Shown piece by piece: positions 59,927 to 64,000 of a stretch of 64,000 nt of DNA; the first letter of the stretch is position 1, and every line of letters starts with the position of its first letter. Location of the stretch: the NCBI GenBank assembly GCA_947623205.1, contig CANQGM010000004.1, positions 1 to 64,000 of the forward strand, in the 5' to 3' direction. The position numbers and the translations under genes are program-made. The notes beneath the pieces were generated by a model, which searched no databases, was not told the origin of the DNA, and saw only the letters and a list, made by a program, of their open reading frames with translations. Source of the stretch: an uncultured Clostridia bacterium. GTDB lineage: Bacteria; Bacillota; Clostridia; Oscillospirales; Acutalibacteraceae.

Positions 59927-60003
59927 GCGCCGGTAGCTCAGCTGGATAGAGTGTCTGACTACGAATCAGAAGGTCGGGAGTTCGAGTCTCTTCCGGCGCG
60001 CCA
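59927..60003 (+). tRNA. tRNA-Arg (ACG)
   Basis: Complete cloverleaf: acceptor GCGCCGG/CCGGCGC, D-arm GCTC AGCTGGATA GAGT, anticodon stem TCTGA/TCAGA with loop CTACGAA (anticodon ACG, read as ICG), T-arm GGGAG TTCGAGT CTCTT, discriminator G and encoded CCA (60001-60003). Confidence 0.97.
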
Positions 60004-60004
60004 A

Positions 60005-60064
60005 AATACATCCGAGCAATTTATTCAGCCGTAAAGCTGTTAAATCGCCCGGATGTATCTTTTT
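60005..60064 (+). terminator. Terminator after tRNA-Arg
   Basis: ATACATCCG (60006-60014) pairs with CGGATGTAT (60050-60058) with further inner pairs (GCAATTT/AAATCGC), followed by CTTTTTATATT. Confidence 0.65.
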
Positions 60065-60283
60065 ATATTATTAATTATAAAAATTTTTTAATATTGCTTA
60101 TAAATCTTTTCTATATATCTATTATGTTTCCTCATGGATATTTTTTGCAATATTTATAACAGTAAATTTATTAACTTTGCAGAAATTTAAGCAGTATAAC
60201 CGTATCAAACCTCAACTAATCGCTTAAATCTGACTGTCCGTTCAATTTTTTTAACATAATATGGTTATAAAAGAGGTGATACT
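60065..60283. other. Intergenic
   Basis: About 220 bases, AT-rich. The promoter for the DUF6774 gene should lie here; ATAATATGGTTATAAAA (60256-60272) is too AT-rich to place it firmly. Confidence 0.4.
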
Positions 60284-60454
60284 TTGAATGCTTGTGAATT
60301 AACTACGTATATTACTGCTATTGCAAACACTCTGTCGTGTAAATTATCAGCAGATGAATTAGAAATTCTTAGTGCTGTGTTATTGCAGCTTGGTGAGACA
60401 CTTGATACAATTATTACTCATAAAAGGATATGTAATAATACTACCGCTCTTTGA
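60284..60454 (+). CDS. DUF6774-like micro-protein
   Basis: 56 residues: MNACELTTYITAIANTLSCK then LSADELEILSAVLLQLGETL and DTIITHKRICNN. The pattern M-N-x-C-E-L-x-x-x-I-T-A-x-A-N, then L-S-x-D-E-L, then QLG-x-T-L matches the small DUF6774 family common in Firmicutes, whose role is unknown. Start TTG 60284 with AAGAGGTGAT seven bases before it. Alpha-helical and soluble, with two conserved Cys. Monocistronic. Confidence 0.8.
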   Translation: MNACELTTYITAIANTLSCKLSADELEILSAVLLQLGETLDTIITHKRICNNTTAL

Positions 60455-60476
60455 TTCTCAAGGAGCGTTTTATTTT

Positions 60477-60629
60477 TTATTTATAGATATTTTCATCTGA
60501 TTGTTTATTTTCGGAATTTTTGCTGTTCTCATCTTCATTTTTTTAATTATCTGTCTTATTAAAAAATATCATATAAATCACAAATACGACGGCTATGATT
60601 ATAAATATCCACCCTAAGTAATAAAGCAT
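60477..60629 (-). pseudogene. Possible micro-ORF with in-frame stop
   Basis: ATG 60629 opens a 28-residue, strongly hydrophobic peptide (LYYLGWIFIIIAVVFVIYMI) ending at TAA 60545-60543. The same frame continues for 21 more codons with an acidic, Asn-rich tail (NEDENSKNSENKQSDENIYK) to a second TAA (60479-60477). A TM helix plus acidic tail looks like a small membrane protein interrupted by one nonsense codon. There is no good ribosome site, so this could be chance. Confidence 0.3.
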
Positions 60630-60760
60630 ATTTCTATGATAAAGAAAAAATAAATGTCCGAATAAATTAAAATAAACAACAATTAAAAAACAGATAACTT
60701 TTATAATTTATAATTTCGATAAAAATTTGCAGAAAAATGTAATTTTCTGTATAAAACCCC

Positions 60761-60790
60761 TTTACATTTATAACTGTTATATGTTACAAT
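60761..60790 (+). promoter_or_regulatory. Promoter of the CHAP-dockerin gene
   Basis: TTTACA (60761-60766), 18-base spacer, TACAAT (60785-60790) preceded by TGT (extended -10). Confidence 0.6.
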
Positions 60791-60868
60791 AGCATCATAA
60801 AGATTACAATTTAGTAACAAATATTTTCTATTGCAGATATGTATATTTTAAATGTAAGGGTGTTTTAA

Positions 60869-61963
60869 TTGATTAATTATCTGACAAAAAAAACTACTGC
60901 TGTATTTATAACAGTAGCAATTTTATTTACAACGGTATTCTCAGTATCTATTTTTGCAAATGCGGTCACATCGTTTTCTCCAAGACTTTCTGCTCCGTCA
61001 AAGAAAAATGACTACTATTACAGCGATAAAAATATATTTTATAAATATGGCTATGGTATGCCAAACTGTACTGCCTATGCATTTGGAAGAGCATATGAGC
61101 TTTTGAAAAAAGAACCGCAGCTTTGCCACTATGACGCTCAGGAATGGTATGATTACAACAAAGACGGCGGATATTACAGCTACGGAAATACTCCAAAGCT
61201 CGGGGCTATTGCCTGCTGGTCTTACTCAGGCGGCGGTCATGTTGCCGTTGTAGAGAAAATTGAAGACGGAAAAATCACATTTTCAAACTCTGCTTGGAAT
61301 TCTGACAATTTTTATCTTACATATGCAAAAACATCTGATCCAAATGCGGGTGAAAGCAAGTGGAATTTTCAGGGTTATATTTACATAGGTGATTTTTCTA
61401 ACCCTTCAGCAAATGAAACAACAGAATCACCTTCAGAATATAAGACAGGCATTTATCAGGTAGATGTTTACAGCTATCTTAATATGCGCAGCGGAGCAGG
61501 GACAAGCCATTCACAAGTAGCGTCGGTTCCCGACGGTGCTAAACTTACTGTTACACAGATCAAAGATGCAGAAGGTTATACCTGGGGTCATACAACATAT
61601 AAGGGCACAAATGGCTGGGTAGCGCTTGATTATTGTAATTTTATATCCGAAAATTCTGAGCCTGAATCAACAACTGCACCTGAAACACAGTTACCTACTG
61701 AGCCGACAATACAACAAATTACTCAGCCTGCCACAAACCACTTATCGGAGCCTTCGCAGGGCTTTGTTGAAAGCAAAGTTGGCGAAATTAACGGAGACGG
61801 TGAAATTAATATTTTAGATGTAACTTTAATTCAGAAATATTTGGTATGCAAAGTTAAATTTACGGATGACCAAATAAAAAACAGTGACATTAATCACAAC
61901 GGAAAGGTCGACGTAAACGACGTTACAGCTTTACAAAAATATTTGGTTAAATTAAGTTCATAA
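60869..61963 (+). CDS. Secreted CHAP-SH3-dockerin protein
   Basis: 364 residues. Signal peptide 1-~33 (TAVFITVAILFTTVFSVSIF, cleavage after ANA). CHAP amidase/peptidase domain ~45-175: nucleophile Cys in YGMPNCTAYAFGRAYEL, His in SGGGHVAVVEKI, polar residue in FSNSAWNS. SH3b domain ~185-265 (YLNMRSGAGTSHSQVASVPD). Thr/Pro/Glu linker, then a type I dockerin ~305-362 (GEINGDGEINILDVTLIQKY and DINHNGKVDVNDVTALQKYL). Start TTG 60869 after AAGGGTG. A peptidoglycan hydrolase docked to a cohesin scaffold is the simplest reading. Confidence 0.9.
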   Translation: MINYLTKKTTAVFITVAILFTTVFSVSIFANAVTSFSPRLSAPSKKNDYYYSDKNIFYKYGYGMPNCTAYAFGRAYELLKKEPQLCHYDAQEWYDYNKDGGYYSYGNTPKLGAIACWSYSGGGHVAVVEKIEDGKITFSNSAWNSDNFYLTYAKTSDPNAGESKWNFQGYIYIGDFSNPSANETTESPSEYKTGIYQVDVYSYLNMRSGAGTSHSQVASVPDGAKLTVTQIKDAEGYTWGHTTYKGTNGWVALDYCNFISENSEPESTTAPETQLPTEPTIQQITQPATNHLSEPSQGFVESKVGEINGDGEINILDVTLIQKYLVCKVKFTDDQIKNSDINHNGKVDVNDVTALQKYLVKLSS

Positions 61964-62163
61964 GTATAATTTAGGCTTACTATCTGTTATTTCAAAAGTA
62001 TTAAATTTGGTTTAATAAAAAATTAAATGTTTTCTTACTTAATATAACTTTTTGCAAATATATTTTATTAATAATGGAAAGTATTTTAAATTAATAAAAT
62101 TAATGTATTTATTGATTCGGCAAATATTATATATAAGATATATTTTATTTGCGCGGTGATATA

Positions 62164-64000
62164 ATGTCTGTAACAAGCGGTAAGAAAAAAGCAGAAAAAG
62201 AAAAGTTAATGAGTAAGTGGCAGAAAATGCCGTATAATAACAGAGAGCTAAGCTGGCTTGATTTTAATAAAAGAGTTCTTGACGAGGCGGTAAAAAAAGA
62301 AAACCCAATAATGGAGAAATGCAATTTTCTGTCTATTACAGCTTCAAATCTTGATGAGTTTTTTATGGTGAGAGTTGCGGGAGTACTTGACCGAATACAT
62401 CACGGAATAAAAATTCCCGACGCTTCGGGTCTTACTCCCCGCGAGGTAATGCAGTGTCTTTCGGAAAGAATACATGACTTTTCAAAAAAGCAGTACAATT
62501 GCTACAACCGTTCTATAATTCCTTCGCTTAATGAAAACGGAATTGTATTTAAAGATATTAAAGAGCTTGACGAAAAACAGCTTGAATTTGTTAATGAATA
62601 TTTTAAAAAGGTTGTTTTTCCGGTGCTTACGCCAATGGCGGTTGACACAAGCAGACCTTTTCCCCAGCTTGCAAATAAAAGTCTTAATATTGCGGTGCGA
62701 CTTACGGACTCGGATAATGAAGAGTTTTTTGCGGTGGTACAGGTGCCGTCGATACTTCCAAGGTTTTTGGAGCTGCCCTCAGGCGAGGGCAGAGTATTTG
62801 TTTTGCTTGAAAAAATAATTGCGGCTCATTTAAACGAACTTTTTGAGCTGTATAACATCAAGCAGTATGATTCTTTCAGAATAACAAGGGATTCTGACCT
62901 TTATATTGATGAAGACACAGAGGACCTTATGGCGGAAATCAAAAAATCTATTCGCAATCGCAAGCGGGGTGTTCCCGTAAGACTTGAATTTTGCAAAAAA
63001 TGCAATTTTGAAATTAGAGAATTTGTTATAGACGCTCTTGATGTTACCGAAAGTGAAATCTATGTTCAGCGGGGACCTCTTGATTTGACTTTTCTTTCTA
63101 AATTTGCACATATCAGGGGCGTTGAGAACCTTTGTTTTGAACCCATAGTCCCCGTTAATCCACCTGCTGAATTTTGTGGTTGTGACGACCTGTTTAAGGC
63201 AGTTCGTGAAAAAGACAGGCTTGTCCATCACCCGTACGAGAGTTTTGATGTTGTTGTTGATTTTGTTAAAAAAGCGGCGGCAGACCCAAAGGTTTTGGCA
63301 ATTAAGCAAACGCTTTACCGCGTCAGCGGCAATTCGCCGATAGTTGCCGCGCTTATAAAAGCCGCCGAAAACGGCAAGCAGGTTACCGTTCTTGTTGAGC
63401 TTAAAGCCCGTTTTGACGAAGAAAATAATATTCAGTGGGCAAACAAGCTTGAAAAAGCAGGCTGTCACGTTATTTACGGACTTACCGGACTTAAAACCCA
63501 TTGTAAAATTTGTCTTATTGTGCGCCGTGATGATGACGGAATAAGGCGTTATCTGCATATGGGTACAGGAAATTACAACGACAGTACGGCACGCTTTTAC
63601 ACTGACATCGGTTTGTTTACCTGCCGTGAAGAATACGGAGTTGACGCATCGTCTCTGTTTAATGTGCTTACAGGCTATTCGCTTCCGCCCGAGTACAACA
63701 AGTTTATTGTTGCGCCCAGGGGAATGCGTAAATTTTTTGAGTCAATGATACGGCACGAGACCGAAAATGCAAAACTCGGACTGCGCGCCGCAATAACGGC
63801 AAAGGTCAATTCGCTTGTTGATCCTCAGATCATCAGTTTGCTTTATGATGCGTCAAACGCAGGCGTAAAAATTAATTTGATTGTTCGGGGTATTTGCTGT
63901 CTTGTGCCTGGCGTAAAGGGATTTAGCCAAAATATTAAGGTCGTTTCAATTGTGGGTCAGCTGCTTGAACACAGCAGAATTTTCAAGTTTGAAAACAGCG
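62164..64000 (+). CDS. ppk1: Polyphosphate kinase 1 (partial, runs off window)
   Basis: 612 codons seen, no stop; the full enzyme is usually ~690-720. It polymerises the ATP gamma-phosphate into polyphosphate. After a Lys-rich lead come the N domain (NNRELSWLDFNKRVLDEAVK, NFLSITASNLDEFFMVRVAG), head domain (QLANKSLNIAVRL), and catalytic C1 domain with KQTLYRVSGNSPIVAALIKA and the autophosphorylated His in GLTGLKTHCKICLIVRR. YLHMGTGNYNDSTARFYTDI is the following signature. ATG 62164 follows CGGTGAT. Incomplete only because the window ends. Confidence 0.95.
   Translation, partial: MSVTSGKKKAEKEKLMSKWQKMPYNNRELSWLDFNKRVLDEAVKKENPIMEKCNFLSITASNLDEFFMVRVAGVLDRIHHGIKIPDASGLTPREVMQCLSERIHDFSKKQYNCYNRSIIPSLNENGIVFKDIKELDEKQLEFVNEYFKKVVFPVLTPMAVDTSRPFPQLANKSLNIAVRLTDSDNEEFFAVVQVPSILPRFLELPSGEGRVFVLLEKIIAAHLNELFELYNIKQYDSFRITRDSDLYIDEDTEDLMAEIKKSIRNRKRGVPVRLEFCKKCNFEIREFVIDALDVTESEIYVQRGPLDLTFLSKFAHIRGVENLCFEPIVPVNPPAEFCGCDDLFKAVREKDRLVHHPYESFDVVVDFVKKAAADPKVLAIKQTLYRVSGNSPIVAALIKAAENGKQVTVLVELKARFDEENNIQWANKLEKAGCHVIYGLTGLKTHCKICLIVRRDDDGIRRYLHMGTGNYNDSTARFYTDIGLFTCREEYGVDASSLFNVLTGYSLPPEYNKFIVAPRGMRKFFESMIRHETENAKLGLRAAITAKVNSLVDPQIISLLYDASNAGVKINLIVRGICCLVPGVKGFSQNIKVVSIVGQLLEHSRIFKFENS

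Noticed and set aside
1..64000. CRISPR arrays, rRNA operons, insertion sequences, prophage
   Set aside because: I looked for spaced direct repeats, rRNA-like sequence, transposases with terminal repeats and phage structural genes, and saw none.

Overview
The window looks like chromosomal DNA from a low-GC, anaerobic, spore-forming Clostridia, most likely an Oscillospiraceae/Ruminococcaceae gut bacterium. This is inferred from the sporulation genes spoIIE and spoVAD, an NfnAB-type bifurcating transhydrogenase, L-lactate dehydrogenase, two secreted proteins ending in dockerin modules (cellulosome-type Ca-binding duplicated repeats), many TTG/GTG starts with strong AGGAGG-like ribosome sites, and frequent extended -10 (TGnTATAAT) promoters. 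I cannot name the species from sequence alone.

Layout. 1-2.7 kb is an accessory patch: a decayed zinc-ribbon gene, a Phd/RelE-type toxin-antitoxin pair, a maltose-type O-acetyltransferase and a NimA-like flavin protein. 3.0-9.6 kb holds ilvD, an EF-G-like GTPase with a degenerate G4 motif, a small conserved protein, and a phosphohexomutase. 9.7-15.2 kb is a minus-strand run: a phosphoribosyltransferase, two tandemly duplicated membrane glycosyltransferases, trpS and an aminotransferase. 15.3-18.0 kb has a promoter-driven structured leader or small RNA, a small XRE regulator, a DHHW-family surface protein and a two-domain Nudix protein. 18.1-23.6 kb holds ldh, nfnA-nfnB and an LRR-dockerin gene bracketed by two inverted copies of one hairpin. 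23.8-31.2 kb holds spoIIE, an UgtP-like glycosyltransferase, a VanW protein, spoVAD and a PAP2 phosphatase.

31.2-36.9 kb is another minus-strand block: a DUF1275 protein, rpe, a P-type-ATPase-like membrane protein that has lost its catalytic motifs, rlmB and a DUF6512-like protein. 37.3-41.1 kb is an envelope cluster (M23 peptidase, MBOAT/AlgI O-acetyltransferase, DHHW partner). 41.2-42.6 kb is a vitamin B6 salvage pair (ECF S component plus PdxK). 42.9-44.0 kb is a small regulatory pocket: an XRE gene flanked by two micro-ORFs, a degenerate tRNA-Leu and a coding remnant. 44.4-54.7 kb holds htpG, a GntR(YtrA)-ABC exporter operon, glgB, a GT39-like glycosyltransferase and a patatin. 54.8-60.0 kb is a housekeeping operon (DUF951-prfA-sua5-coaE), then a lytic transglycosylase, an M18 aminopeptidase and tRNA-Arg(ACG). 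The end carries a DUF6774 micro-protein, a CHAP-SH3-dockerin secreted protein and ppk1 running off the edge.

Themes: envelope building and remodelling (O-acetylation, peptidoglycan hydrolases, lipid-linked glycosyltransferases) recur throughout, alongside sporulation and translation genes. The least ordinary items are the pseudo-P-type ATPase, the EF-G paralogue with a lost NKxD motif, the hairpin-bracketed LRR-dockerin cassette, the structured RNA upstream of an XRE gene, and the XRE/micro-ORF pocket. All functional calls come from reading motifs by eye; no database search was run.
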